Shown: positions 26,753 to 34,751 of the stretch, in pieces | How positions within the stretch are numbered: the stretch's first letter is position 1 | Layout of the letters: every line of letters starts with the position of its first letter | Origin: UBA9676 sp963730065 | Lineage (GTDB): Bacteria; Actinomycetota; Actinomycetes; Streptosporangiales; Streptosporangiaceae | DNA length: 64,000 bases | Assembly: GCA_963730065.1 (NCBI GenBank) | Contig: CAVSQL010000009.1 | Coordinates: 115,058 to 179,057 of the forward strand | Direction of reading: 5' to 3' | Program-made: the position numbers and the translations under genes | Notes under the pieces: generated by a model | Database searches by the model: none | What the model was told of the DNA's origin: nothing | What the model saw: the letters and a program-made list of their open reading frames with translations, nothing else

Positions 26753-28321
26753 CTAGGCCCCCGCCGCCCGCCAGAGCGGGTTGAGCAGGCCTTCTTCCGA
26801 GAGATCGAGCATCCGCGGGTAGATCTCGCGCCAGGCGGCGTAGCTGCGGGAGTAGGCGGACATGGCGCCCGGGTCGGGCTCGAACACGGCCGCCCGCGTC
26901 CGCAGCTCGCCCTCGAGGTCGGTCAGGCTGGAGTAGAGCCCGGCGCCCCGGCCGGCGCACAGCGCCGCGCCCAGCGCGCTGCTCTCGGTCACCGCCGGCA
27001 CGCTGACCGGCAGCCCGAGCACGTCCGCGATGATCTGCGGCCAGAGCTTGCCCTTGCCGCCCCCGCCGGTGAAGGTCAGCTCGGTGACCCGGATGCCGGT
27101 GAGCTCGCGGATGATCTCGAGATGGCCGCGGACCACGTAGGCGGCGGCCTCCTCGACCGCGCGGATGCACGCCGCCCGGCCGGAGCCGGCCGGGTCGTTC
27201 ACGTCGAACTGGAGGAAGGACGGGCTCGCGTGCACCCACCGGCGGGCGTTCATCAGGTTCGACAGGATGGCGACGACGCCGTTCGAGCCCGCCGGGATGC
27301 GCGCCGCCGCCTCCTCCATCACCACGTACGGGTCCACGCCGCGGCTGCGTGCCTCCGCGGCCTCGCTGTCGCAGAACGCGTCCCGGTACCAGCGCATGGC
27401 CATCCCGCAGTAGAACCCGATGCCCTCGAGCATCCACTCGCCCGGCGTGACGTGGCACAGCGTCCGGAGCCGGATGCCCGGATCGATGAGCGGCTTGTCC
27501 AGCAGCACCGTGTTCTGCCAGAACGTCCCGGCCACGACCGTGAACTCGCCCGCCCGCACGCCCGCGCCGAGCAGCCCCAGCTGGGTGTCGGCCCCGCCGG
27601 CGGCCACCGGGGTGCCCGGCCGCAGGCCGGTCTGCTCCGCGGCCGCGGCGGTCACCTCGCCGACCACGGTTCCCGGATCCGCCACCGGGGGCAGGACGGC
27701 CGGTGAGATGCCGCAGATCTGCGCGATCTCCGGCGACCAGGTCCGGCCGGCCAGGCTGAACATGCCCGAGCTCGAGCCGCAGGAAGGCTCGGTCACCTGC
27801 ACCCCCGCCAGCCGGCAGGTGATCCAGTCGCTCAGCATGCCGAGGCTGTGGATCTTGCCGAAGATGTCCGGCCGGTGCCGGGCCAGCCAGCGCAGCCGGG
27901 CCGGCGACGTGATCGACACCCAGTCACCCGCCTCGGCGAAGATCCGCTCGGCGGCACCCTCGGCGATCAGCTCCCCGGCCTCGCGCGCCGCCCGGCTGTC
28001 CACGTTCGGGCAGGCCCAGATCTCCGCGCCGTCGGCGTCGTAGAGCACGATTCCCTCGCGCATGCTGGTGGCGGCGACCGCCGCGACGTCGGTCCCGGTC
28101 GCCCCCGCCAGCCGCAGCGTGTCGCGGATGCAGGCCACGATCGCGAGCCAGTTGGCCGTGACGTCGAAATCCTGGCCGCCGGGGACACCGGGCGGCTCGC
28201 GGTGGGTCCACTCCCGCTGGGACACCGCCACCTGCTGGCCCGCCTCGGTGAACAGCAGCGCGCGGCAGCTGCCGGTCCCGGCGTCGATCGCCAGCAGGTA
28301 ACGCCCCGAACCGCCAGTCAT
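26753..28321 (-). CDS. lsrK: FGGY kinase, LsrK-like autoinducer-2 kinase
   Basis: 522 residues from ATG 28321. FGGY-family ATP-dependent kinase with LAIDAGTGSCRALLF at the start, MREGIVLYDADGAEIWACPNVDSRAARE, AGTFWQNTV, MRWYRDAFC, and TGGGGKGKLWPQIIADVLGLPV; each has a clear counterpart in E. coli LsrK, which phosphorylates DPD (AI-2). The neighbouring LsrF and SorC/LsrR-type regulator support the call. LsrK-like kinases outside enterobacteria may use other hydroxy-ketones, so the exact substrate is unproven. Confidence 0.83.
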   Translation of the reverse strand: MTGGSGRYLLAIDAGTGSCRALLFTEAGQQVAVSQREWTHREPPGVPGGQDFDVTANWLAIVACIRDTLRLAGATGTDVAAVAATSMREGIVLYDADGAEIWACPNVDSRAAREAGELIAEGAAERIFAEAGDWVSITSPARLRWLARHRPDIFGKIHSLGMLSDWITCRLAGVQVTEPSCGSSSGMFSLAGRTWSPEIAQICGISPAVLPPVADPGTVVGEVTAAAAEQTGLRPGTPVAAGGADTQLGLLGAGVRAGEFTVVAGTFWQNTVLLDKPLIDPGIRLRTLCHVTPGEWMLEGIGFYCGMAMRWYRDAFCDSEAAEARSRGVDPYVVMEEAAARIPAGSNGVVAILSNLMNARRWVHASPSFLQFDVNDPAGSGRAACIRAVEEAAAYVVRGHLEIIRELTGIRVTELTFTGGGGKGKLWPQIIADVLGLPVSVPAVTESSALGAALCAGRGAGLYSSLTDLEGELRTRAAVFEPDPGAMSAYSRSYAAWREIYPRMLDLSEEGLLNPLWRAAGA

Positions 28322-28367
28322 GACGCGGCCTCGCCGACCACCAGGACCCGCGCCGGATCGGCCTGGC

Positions 28368-28886
28368 TCACGGGTAGACGTATGTCGGCTTGAGGTCGAT
28401 GGCATGCCCGCTGCCGGATTCGAGCACGAACTTGAGCATCGGCGCGGTGTCCAGGTAGTAGAACTCGATCGAGTCACCGATTCGGCCGCTCATCAGCTCC
28501 TCGGCACCGTTGGCGCGCCAGTGCTCCCGCATCAGCGAGCTGTCCTGCTCCGAATGCTTCATGCAGGCGATGTGCTGGACGCCCTCGCCGTGCGCATCCA
28601 GGAACCGCTGGTAGATGCTCGGGCCGCTGACCGGCTGGATCAGCTCGAAGCCGAGCCCGTCCACCATGGCCTCGGCGCCGATCATCCGGTACTCGGCCGG
28701 CTCACCGTTCACCCGCGTGTCGTGCAGGAGCGGCGGCTTGTAGTCGAACACGCTCCACGGGCCCCAGCCGAGGGTCTCCGTGTAGGTCTTCAGGGCCTGC
28801 TCCATGTCGCGGACCACCACGGCGATCTGGGTGATCTTCATGGGCGTGGGCGGAGTGACGATCCGCCCGCCGTTGCTGCCGGCCAT
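28368..28886 (-). CDS. VOC-superfamily protein (glyoxalase / epimerase-like)
   Basis: 172 residues with two VOC half-domains. ITQIAVVVRDMEQALKTYTE opens the first; YKPPLLHDTRVNGEPAEYRM, GFELIQPVSG, QHIACM and EFYYLDT supply likely metal ligands. It resembles methylmalonyl-CoA epimerase and other isomerases. A GAGGAGGAAGG ribosome site directly precedes ATG 28886. It lies 46 bp before lsrK and could supply the isomerase step done by LsrG in E. coli, which is an inference from position only. Confidence 0.78.
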   Translation of the reverse strand: MAGSNGGRIVTPPTPMKITQIAVVVRDMEQALKTYTETLGWGPWSVFDYKPPLLHDTRVNGEPAEYRMIGAEAMVDGLGFELIQPVSGPSIYQRFLDAHGEGVQHIACMKHSEQDSSLMREHWRANGAEELMSGRIGDSIEFYYLDTAPMLKFVLESGSGHAIDLKPTYVYP

Positions 28887-28940
28887 GTCCTTCCTCCTCA
28901 GCTGGCGACGGTGTCATTTAGACCATATGCCCGGCCCGTG

Positions 28941-28952
28941 GAGCAATTGCTC
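28941..28952. promoter_or_regulatory. Candidate LsrR/SorC operator upstream of the VOC-lsrK-lsrF genes
   Basis: GAGCAATTGCTC is a perfect 12-bp palindrome in the ~220-bp gap between the regulator gene and the VOC gene. Related half-sites (TTGAGCGAAT, TTGAATACTCAG) lie within the next 40 bp upstream of it in the direction of transcription. SorC-family regulators bind such extended sites upstream of sugar-kinase operons. Confidence 0.4.
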
Positions 28953-29106
28953 AGCTAGGGGTCATTCGCTCAACGCCCTGAGTATTGAACAGGTGGGCGG
29001 ATGCCGCAAGAGGGGCTGGGGCGGAATTCGGCCGCGGCCCGTGAGGGATCGCCGACGAGCCGCTGATCGCGGTTGCGGCGACGAGCGCGATCGGCCGGCC
29101 GCCCGG

Positions 29107-30117
29107 TCAGCTTCGTTTCCTGCGTCTCTCCCGGCGGCGCTCGAGCTCGAGCAGGCGGATCGCGGCCAGCTCGTTGGTGACGAGGACGTCCAGGAACCCG
29201 CCGCGCAGCGCGCCGAGAACCGCCTCGGCCTTGTGCAACCCGCCGGCGACCCCCACCACCTTGGGGATGTGCAGCAGGTCGGACAGCTCGATCCCGATGC
29301 GCCGGTCATGAATGGGCAGCTCGACCACGTTGCCGTCGGCGTCGAAGAACTGGCCGAGGATGTCGCCGACCACGCCCAGCTCGCGGAGCCCGCGGACGTC
29401 GGCCGGGTTCAGGTAGCCCATGTGCACGATGGTCGCGTCGGCGGTCGGCGTGCCCACGCCCACGAGCGCGTGCTCGACGCCGCACGCCTGCTTCAGCACC
29501 TGCTGGACGGTCGGCTCGTCGCGCAGGGCGGCGGCCAGCGAGGGCGTGGACGCCATGATCGGCGTGGGGATCACGGTCGCCGAGGTGACCTCGGACGGCT
29601 CGGTGGTTGCCTCGCCTTTCGTGGACAGGATGGTCGGCAGGTAGCCCTCCACCCCGCCGGTCAGCGTGACCATGTGGACGGGCCCGACCGCGCCGAAGTT
29701 GGTGGCGGCGATCACCCGGGACACGGTCTCGCCCCAGCCCACCCCGAGGCTCCCGCCCGGCCGCAGGTGGGTGCTCATGAACTGGGCGCCGCCCAGGCCG
29801 ATGCGGGCGTTCAGGGTGTGGCGATCGGCCGGCTCCTTCTCGTGGTCCGGGACGACCAGCGCCTCCGCGAGGCCGAACGTCCGGCGCAGCTCACCGCTCA
29901 GCTCGAACGCGTCGAGGTACTCGGCGTTCAGGGTGATGGACACCAGGCCGACCTTCCTGGCCCGGTCGAGCAGCCGGCCGACCGACGCCCGCGACACCGA
30001 CAGCCGCCTGGCGATCTCGTCCTGGGTCAGCTCGTCCTTGTAGTAGTACCAGGCCACCCGGAGGAGGAGCTCCTCCGAGGTCCATCGGCCAGCGTCGTCG
30101 GCCCGTTCTGGTTTCAC
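29107..30117 (-). CDS. lsrR: SorC/LsrR-family sugar-responsive regulator
   Basis: 336 residues from GTG 30117. The N-terminal HTH LTQDEIARRLSVSRASVGRLL and the C-terminal sugar-binding domain (SLGVGWGETVSRV, VHMVTLTGG, VGVGTPTADAT, GVAGGLHKAEAVLGALRGG) are the SorC/DeoR-type layout shared with LsrR. Such regulators repress until a phosphorylated ligand binds, fitting the LsrK-like kinase gene downstream. It is co-directional with, and 31 bp behind, an SDR gene. GTG has an AAGGAG site about 12 bp upstream. Confidence 0.85.
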   Translation of the reverse strand: MKPERADDAGRWTSEELLLRVAWYYYKDELTQDEIARRLSVSRASVGRLLDRARKVGLVSITLNAEYLDAFELSGELRRTFGLAEALVVPDHEKEPADRHTLNARIGLGGAQFMSTHLRPGGSLGVGWGETVSRVIAATNFGAVGPVHMVTLTGGVEGYLPTILSTKGEATTEPSEVTSATVIPTPIMASTPSLAAALRDEPTVQQVLKQACGVEHALVGVGTPTADATIVHMGYLNPADVRGLRELGVVGDILGQFFDADGNVVELPIHDRRIGIELSDLLHIPKVVGVAGGLHKAEAVLGALRGGFLDVLVTNELAAIRLLELERRRERRRKRS

Positions 30118-30148
30118 GGCTTCACCTAGCTCCTTGCTGCGCCCGGCA

Positions 30149-30949
30149 TCAGGAATGCGGGATCACCTGGCCCCCGTCCACCGGGATCACCGCGCCGGTC
30201 AGGAACGACGACACCGGGCTCAGCAGCAGTGCGATCCACCGCGCGATCTCGTCCGGGTCGCCGATCCGGCCCAGCGGCACCTGGCTCTTCAGCCACCGGT
30301 AGGCCTCCTCCAGGTCGTCGGCCCAGGTGGCGTGGATCGGGGTGTCGACCGGGCCCGGGGCGATGCAGTTGACGCGGATCCGGTCCGGTGCCAGCTCGCC
30401 GGCCAGCGACTGGGTCAGGTAGTCAAGAGCGCACTTGGTCATCCCGTACACGGACTGGCCGGACAGCCGCAGGGTGCCAGATGACGAGCTGATGTTGACC
30501 ACTGACTTCAGAACGGATTCCCGCAGCGATGGTAGCGCCGCCTGGATCAGGAAGTACGGCGCGCGGATATTCGTCGCCAGGTGCTCGTCGAATCCGGCCA
30601 TGCGCCACTGCGCGACCGGGAGGTTGCGGCAGACGGCCGCGTTGTTGACCAGGCCGTCGAGCCGTCCGAACGCCTCGAGGGCCGAGTCGACGACCCGGGC
30701 TGGGCTGGCCGGGTCGGTCAGGTCAACGGGCACGCAGAGCGCCCGCCCGCCGTCCCGCTCAATCGCGCCGGCGACCTGCCGGAGCAGCTCGGCCCGCCTG
30801 CCCACCAGCACCACCGCGGCGCCCGCGGCGCCGATCAGCCGCGCGGCGGACTCGCCGATCCCGCTGCCCGCCCCGGTCACCACGACGGCGGTGCCCTGCA
30901 GCCGCAGGTCGATGACTCCGCCGGCGCCAGGGGATACGGCGGCAGCCAT
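30149..30949 (-). CDS. SDR-family oxidoreductase
   Basis: 266 residues. TGAGSGIG (about residue 26), NNAAV, NISSSSGT and YGMTK give the complete classical SDR catalytic set, with the end FLTGAVIPVDGGQVI. GGGAGG precedes ATG 30949 closely. A probable sugar or hydroxy-acid dehydrogenase that forms the first gene of a unit with the LsrR-like regulator. Confidence 0.85.
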   Translation of the reverse strand: MAAAVSPGAGGVIDLRLQGTAVVVTGAGSGIGESAARLIGAAGAAVVLVGRRAELLRQVAGAIERDGGRALCVPVDLTDPASPARVVDSALEAFGRLDGLVNNAAVCRNLPVAQWRMAGFDEHLATNIRAPYFLIQAALPSLRESVLKSVVNISSSSGTLRLSGQSVYGMTKCALDYLTQSLAGELAPDRIRVNCIAPGPVDTPIHATWADDLEEAYRWLKSQVPLGRIGDPDEIARWIALLLSPVSSFLTGAVIPVDGGQVIPHS

Positions 30950-31105
30950 GTGGCCTCCCGTCGGGTCTGACCATCGGACGTATGCGGGTGGCCCGGCCGG
31001 CCCCCCCTGGTGCGCACCGGCTGGCCGGCGCGGGTTTCCAGCAGGCCAGGAGCGGCCAGGCGGCAGCGGTCTCAGCCACCAGGGACACCTTGTACCCGGT
31101 TCGAC

Positions 31106-31133
31106 TGTGTATCCAGATTTGAGCGGATGTCAA
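31106..31133 (-). promoter_or_regulatory. Candidate promoter for the SDR-lsrR unit
   Basis: TTGACA (31133-31128) and TACACA (31111-31106) are separated by 16 bp on the minus strand, about 150 bp upstream of the SDR gene. The -35 overlaps the stop codon of the DUF4432 gene. Confidence 0.45.
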
Positions 31134-32254
31134 GAGCCTGAGCGTTCGCTCGGGGACGCGGCCAGCCGCGACACGCGTGCCCCGAACTCGCCGATGGACG
31201 CCAGTCCGTTCAGCGCGCCGATCTCGAGGTCGTACCGGCGCTGCTCGCCGGGCTCGAGCCATTGGAGCTCGCCGCGCTCGCGTGCGTCCCAGCGGCCCGC
31301 GTCCCGGTTTGTGCTCGGCTCCAGCCCGAGCGCGTAGGTGCCTTCGCCCATCATCCGCCAGACGGTGTGGTGCGGGAGCTGGGCGATGCGGAAGACCTGG
31401 TACACCCCGAGCGCCAGGGCCCGGTTGACGACGGCCACCGGGACGGTACCGGCCGGCTCGGCGATGAGGTCGTGCTCGAAACACGCCTCGGTGGCGCCGG
31501 GGACCGGGGCCGACATGGTGGCGTATCCCTCGGCCGGCACACCGTAGTCGGTCGTGGTGCGGCGGCTCGGCACGAGGAGCTCTGATGAGGAGTCGACGAC
31601 CGGGAACCCCGCGTTGCAGTGGTAGAGAAACATGTGCGACGCCCGGGTGTGCCCGGCGTTCTCGACCTCGTCATGGATCGTGAAACGGGATTCGCCGACC
31701 CTCGCCTCGATCCGCCGGCGCAGGACCAGCTGCTCGCCGAAGACCGCCGACTGCAGCACCTCACCTTCGGCCCACAGCACGCACTCGTCGCCATCCCAGC
31801 GCTCGCCGTACCCGGCCAGGCGCGCGGGCAGGCCGCCGACCCGCCCGTGCAGGCCGTACCGGACCGTCGTGAAGATGTGCGGCTGGCTGAAGTGCTCGGC
31901 GGTGTCCTCGCCGGGCCCCAGGGTGTGGTCCAGCCCGCAGGTGACGACCATGCCGCCACCCCAGGTGCGGAACCAGCCCCACCCGTCCGGCTCGTAGTAC
32001 CAGGGCCCCACCGTCCCGGCGGCCGACTGCCAGCTGAGCGGCCGCCCGCCAAGCTCGCACCGCCCGACATCAAAGCTGCGGTCGACCACCACATCGAACG
32101 CGAACCCGGTTCCGGTCCGGAACTCCAGCACGCGGACGCCCCGGCCCTGGCCGTCGCCGAGCGTGACCAGCCGCACGCCCGCGACCTGCTCGAGCCGCCC
32201 GACCCGCCGCAGCAGCTCGGCCCGGCTGTAGTGAGTGCCGAAAAGCCCAGGCAT
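31130..32254 (-). CDS. DUF4432 family protein (aldose-1-epimerase-like fold)
   Basis: 374 residues. FDVVVDRSFDVGRCELGGRPL, GMVVTCGLDHTLGPGEDTAE, HDEVENAGHTRASHMFLYHCN and GLEPSTN are the conserved landmarks of DUF4432, a galactose-mutarotase-like beta-sandwich family found in sugar catabolic clusters. Probably converts or binds the sugar substrate of the surrounding pathway. Same strand as DUF1326 upstream (28-bp gap) and the SDR-lsrR unit downstream. Confidence 0.75.
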   Translation of the reverse strand: MPGLFGTHYSRAELLRRVGRLEQVAGVRLVTLGDGQGRGVRVLEFRTGTGFAFDVVVDRSFDVGRCELGGRPLSWQSAAGTVGPWYYEPDGWGWFRTWGGGMVVTCGLDHTLGPGEDTAEHFSQPHIFTTVRYGLHGRVGGLPARLAGYGERWDGDECVLWAEGEVLQSAVFGEQLVLRRRIEARVGESRFTIHDEVENAGHTRASHMFLYHCNAGFPVVDSSSELLVPSRRTTTDYGVPAEGYATMSAPVPGATEACFEHDLIAEPAGTVPVAVVNRALALGVYQVFRIAQLPHHTVWRMMGEGTYALGLEPSTNRDAGRWDARERGELQWLEPGEQRRYDLEIGALNGLASIGEFGARVSRLAASPSERSGS

Positions 32255-32282
32255 CCCGCCCTGCCCTTCCTGCCCTGGCCCG

Positions 32283-32924
32283 TCAGGGGCCGGAGCGGTA
32301 GTCGAAGTCGGTGGTGAAGGCGGCGTGGCGCCGTCCCCGTATCTCCCAGCGCAGCGCCGGGTCGGTCGATCGCAGCAGGTCGCCGTGCAGCTCGGTGCCG
32401 GGGTGGTCGAAGCCCGGGATGCCGCACCGGACGTCTCCCGGCTCGGAGGCGTCGCCCTCGGCCTCGACCGTCAGGTAGCCGACGACGTCGATCCGCTTGC
32501 GGGCCGCGGTGTGCTCCAGGGTTATCCGGGCCGGCCGGACGGCGTAGACCTCGCCGATCGCCGGGCCGTACAGCCGGGCGACCGTTCCGCCGGCCCGGCC
32601 GAGGAAGATGTCGGCCAGCGCTGCCCGCTGCTCGTCGCTGGCGTCCTGGTCGACGTAGAGCACGACCTCCCAGGGGGTGCTGGGCTGCACGCGGTCCAGG
32701 TAACGGATCGACAGTACGGTCCGGCGGGCGGACAGGTCAACGCCGTCGGCGTGACCTTGGTCGATGTACCAGGACAGGGCGCCGAAGCACTCCCCGAAGC
32801 TGGACGGGCCGCCGGGGCGGCCGCCCACGCTGCGGCACGGGCAGATCGCCTCGCAGTTGCATCCCTCGAAGTAAGAGCCGCGCACCCGCCAGTCGGCTAC
32901 CGGGCCCGTCCCTGATCCGGCCAT
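32283..32924 (-). CDS. DUF1326 family protein
   Basis: 213 residues from ATG 32924, which has a GGGGGA site 6 bp upstream; ATG 32939 is the alternative. The hallmark YFEGCNCEAICPCRSVGG lies near the start, followed by a beta-rich body (VLSIRYLDR, EVVLYVDQDA, ISLEHTA-like). DUF1326 proteins have no established role; the cysteine pair could bind a metal. Possibly cotranscribed with DUF4432. Confidence 0.75.
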   Translation of the reverse strand: MAGSGTGPVADWRVRGSYFEGCNCEAICPCRSVGGRPGGPSSFGECFGALSWYIDQGHADGVDLSARRTVLSIRYLDRVQPSTPWEVVLYVDQDASDEQRAALADIFLGRAGGTVARLYGPAIGEVYAVRPARITLEHTAARKRIDVVGYLTVEAEGDASEPGDVRCGIPGFDHPGTELHGDLLRSTDPALRWEIRGRRHAAFTTDFDYRSGP

Positions 32925-33031
32925 CACGTATCCCCCCATCTCTCCACGGCTGGCGGCCCCGGCGCATGCCGGGTGCCGGGCCCCCGCACGCCAGCCGTGC
33001 GCACCATGGTGCCAGCCTGGGGGCCGGGCCG

Positions 33032-33688
33032 TCAGCCGGCCGGGGCGAGGTGCACGATGCAGGCGCCGGGCTCGGCGAACGGGGTGAGCTCGGTCGCGGT
33101 CACGGGCGAGGCCAGGCCGGCGAAGGCGCCCTGGATCAGGCCCAGGTGCAGCGGGCAGATGATGTCGCGGTGGTGCTCGGCGAGCTCCAGGAACGGGCAG
33201 TGCCGCAGCCGCACCCGGGCGGGCGGGCTGTCCTCGCAGGTCACGGTCTCGGGCGCGAACGCCAGTTCGTCGAGCAGCACGAGCACACGCGAGACCGCCT
33301 CCGCCCCGCTGACCGGCCGGAAGGGGGCGGGCCGGCCGATCACCTGCTCACCCCAGGAGCGCCCGGCGTCGGCGGCGGCGCGGCCCGAAGCTGTCCCGCT
33401 GAGGCAGCCGAGCAGGATCTCAGCCAGCACGCGGTACCGCCGCTCCCCGCCGCGGGCCATCCCGGGACGCGCCCGGTACACAACGCGCGGGCGGCCGGGG
33501 CCGGAGGGCTCCTCGACCATCCGCTCGATCACGCCGTCGGCCATCAGCGCGCCGAGGTGGAAACGGGCGGTGTTGGGGTGGATGCCGGCCTGCCCGGCGA
33601 TCTCCGAGGCACCCAGCGGTGCCGGGGACCGGTAGATCGCCTCCAGTATCTGCTGTCGGCGGCCCCCGCCGTCGGCGCGGCCGCTCAC
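33032..33688 (-). CDS. SufR-like winged-helix regulator with C-terminal Fe-S cysteines
   Basis: 218 residues from GTG 33688 (GGCGGAG 8 bp upstream), starting 5 bp after the fdxA stop codon, so probably coupled to it. The N-terminal winged helix (RQQILEAIY...GASEIAGQAGIHPNTARFHLGALMADGVIER) is ArsR/DeoR-like. The C-terminal domain has Cys151-x12-Cys164-x13-Cys178, the spacing of the first three cluster ligands in cyanobacterial SufR; Cys210 is a possible fourth. Probably an Fe-S or redox sensor that controls fdxA. Confidence 0.7.
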   Translation of the reverse strand: MSGRADGGGRRQQILEAIYRSPAPLGASEIAGQAGIHPNTARFHLGALMADGVIERMVEEPSGPGRPRVVYRARPGMARGGERRYRVLAEILLGCLSGTASGRAAADAGRSWGEQVIGRPAPFRPVSGAEAVSRVLVLLDELAFAPETVTCEDSPPARVRLRHCPFLELAEHHRDIICPLHLGLIQGAFAGLASPVTATELTPFAEPGACIVHLAPAG

Positions 33689-33693
33689 GGTGG

Positions 33694-34044
33694 TTACTCC
33701 GCCGGCGCCTGTCGCGGCAGGCTGGCCACCAGTGGCGTGTCGATTGGCACGGGACCGAGCGAGGTGGCACCGCCGGGACTGCCTATGGGCTCGTCGCGGC
33801 CGGGGAGCGTGTCGCTGAAGAAGCGGGCGTTGTCCTCGGTGAACATCTTCCACTGCTCGGGCACGTCGTCCTCGTAGAAGATCGCCTCGACCGGGCACAC
33901 CGGTTCGCAGGCACCGCAGTCGACGCACTCGTCAGGATGGATGTAGAGCATGCGCTCCCCCTCGTAGATGCAGTCCACGGGGCACTCATCCACACAGGTG
34001 AGATCCTTGACGTCCACGCACGGTTCGCCGATCACATACGTCAT
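33694..34044 (-). CDS. fdxA: 7Fe ferredoxin (3Fe-4S/4Fe-4S)
   Basis: 116 residues from ATG 34044 (GAGGAG 7 bp upstream). Cys9, Cys17, Cys21, Cys25 and then Cys40, Cys43, Cys46, Cys50 followed by Pro give the seven-iron ferredoxin pattern (TYVIGEPCVDVKDLTCVDEC, CVDCGACEPVCP). It carries electrons to cytochromes P450 and other oxidoreductases. The stop TAA is followed at once by the SufR-like gene. The C-terminal 25 residues are extended relative to the usual ~105. Confidence 0.92.
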   Translation of the reverse strand: MTYVIGEPCVDVKDLTCVDECPVDCIYEGERMLYIHPDECVDCGACEPVCPVEAIFYEDDVPEQWKMFTEDNARFFSDTLPGRDEPIGSPGGATSLGPVPIDTPLVASLPRQAPAE

Positions 34045-34083
34045 CGAGCACTCCTCGCGGCGAAGCTTCAGCCTGGGGCCGAG

Positions 34084-34110
34084 TTTATACAACCTCCACT
34101 CGTGTAAATA
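34084..34110 (-). promoter_or_regulatory. fdxA promoter region with imperfect dyad
   Basis: An AT-rich island reads TTTATACAAC at 34084-34093 and CGTGTAAATA at 34101-34110, an imperfect inverted repeat around a 7-bp centre. On the minus strand TATAAA (34089-34084) is a likely -10, about 40 bp upstream of the fdxA start. A candidate site for the SufR-like regulator. Confidence 0.4.
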
Positions 34111-34243
34111 GTTCCGGGTCAGGTGCGGGCGTGAAGGCCCCCCGGAGCGCCCCGGATCGCAGTGATCGGCGTGGTGTTCTTCGGCGCGCTGGGCGGCGGC
34201 GGAGCGCACGCCTTCGCGGTGAGCCTGATCGTGCTGGCCGCCC

Positions 34244-34702
34244 TCACCGGGGCTGCGGCCGCGCTGGTCCAGCTGCTGCCGCTGCCTGGTCCGCGGCCGC
34301 GATCACGCGGCTGACGATGTCGGGATAAAAGGAGCGGAGCCGGCGGTGCACGATCCGGCCGCCCAGAGTCCGATCCCAGCTGGCCGACCAGCGAATGTGA
34401 GTTCCCTGGCCCCGCGGCCTGAGCGTCACCTCGGCCCGGTAGTTCCGCACCGGAATGCCTTTCACCACGGTGTACACCATCCGCCGGCCGGGCTCGGATT
34501 CCAGCACCCGCTCGACCGTGGTGGTGTGCCCATACCGGAACCAGCGGATCGCCCCCACGCCGTCCTGATCACCCGGACTGTGGTACCCGCTGGCGCTCCA
34601 CGGTCCCCACTGGCAGTAACCGTCGGCGTTGGCGACGAGCTCCCACACGACCTGCGGCGCCGCCCGGGCCACTCCCTCGGCCTCGACATGTAGCTGGGCC
34701 AT
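34244..34702 (-). CDS. SRPBCC family protein (polyketide cyclase/dehydrase-like)
   Basis: 152 residues from ATG 34702 (AGGGAGGG close upstream). START-like fold: AQLHVEAEGVARAAPQVVWE at the beginning, ISWSASW-type strands, and a long C-terminal helix (RRLRSFYPDIVSRVIAAADQ). Such proteins bind hydrophobic ligands in a deep cavity. Divergent from a TetR gene with tandem operators between them, so probably the regulator's target. Confidence 0.78.
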   Translation of the reverse strand: MAQLHVEAEGVARAAPQVVWELVANADGYCQWGPWSASGYHSPGDQDGVGAIRWFRYGHTTTVERVLESEPGRRMVYTVVKGIPVRNYRAEVTLRPRGQGTHIRWSASWDRTLGGRIVHRRLRSFYPDIVSRVIAAADQAAAAAGPARPQPR

Positions 34703-34712
34703 GTGCCCTCCC

Positions 34713-34744
34713 TGTACCAGATGGAACATGTACCATACGGTACA
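34713..34744. promoter_or_regulatory. Two tandem TetR-type operators
   Basis: TGTACC-N4-GGAACA at 34713-34728 is followed directly by the perfect-armed TGTACC-N4-GGTACA at 34729-34744. They fill the 49-bp gap between the divergent SRPBCC and TetR starts, as expected for an autoregulated TetR repressor that controls both directions. Confidence 0.65.
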
Positions 34745-34751
34745 CTGAGCC

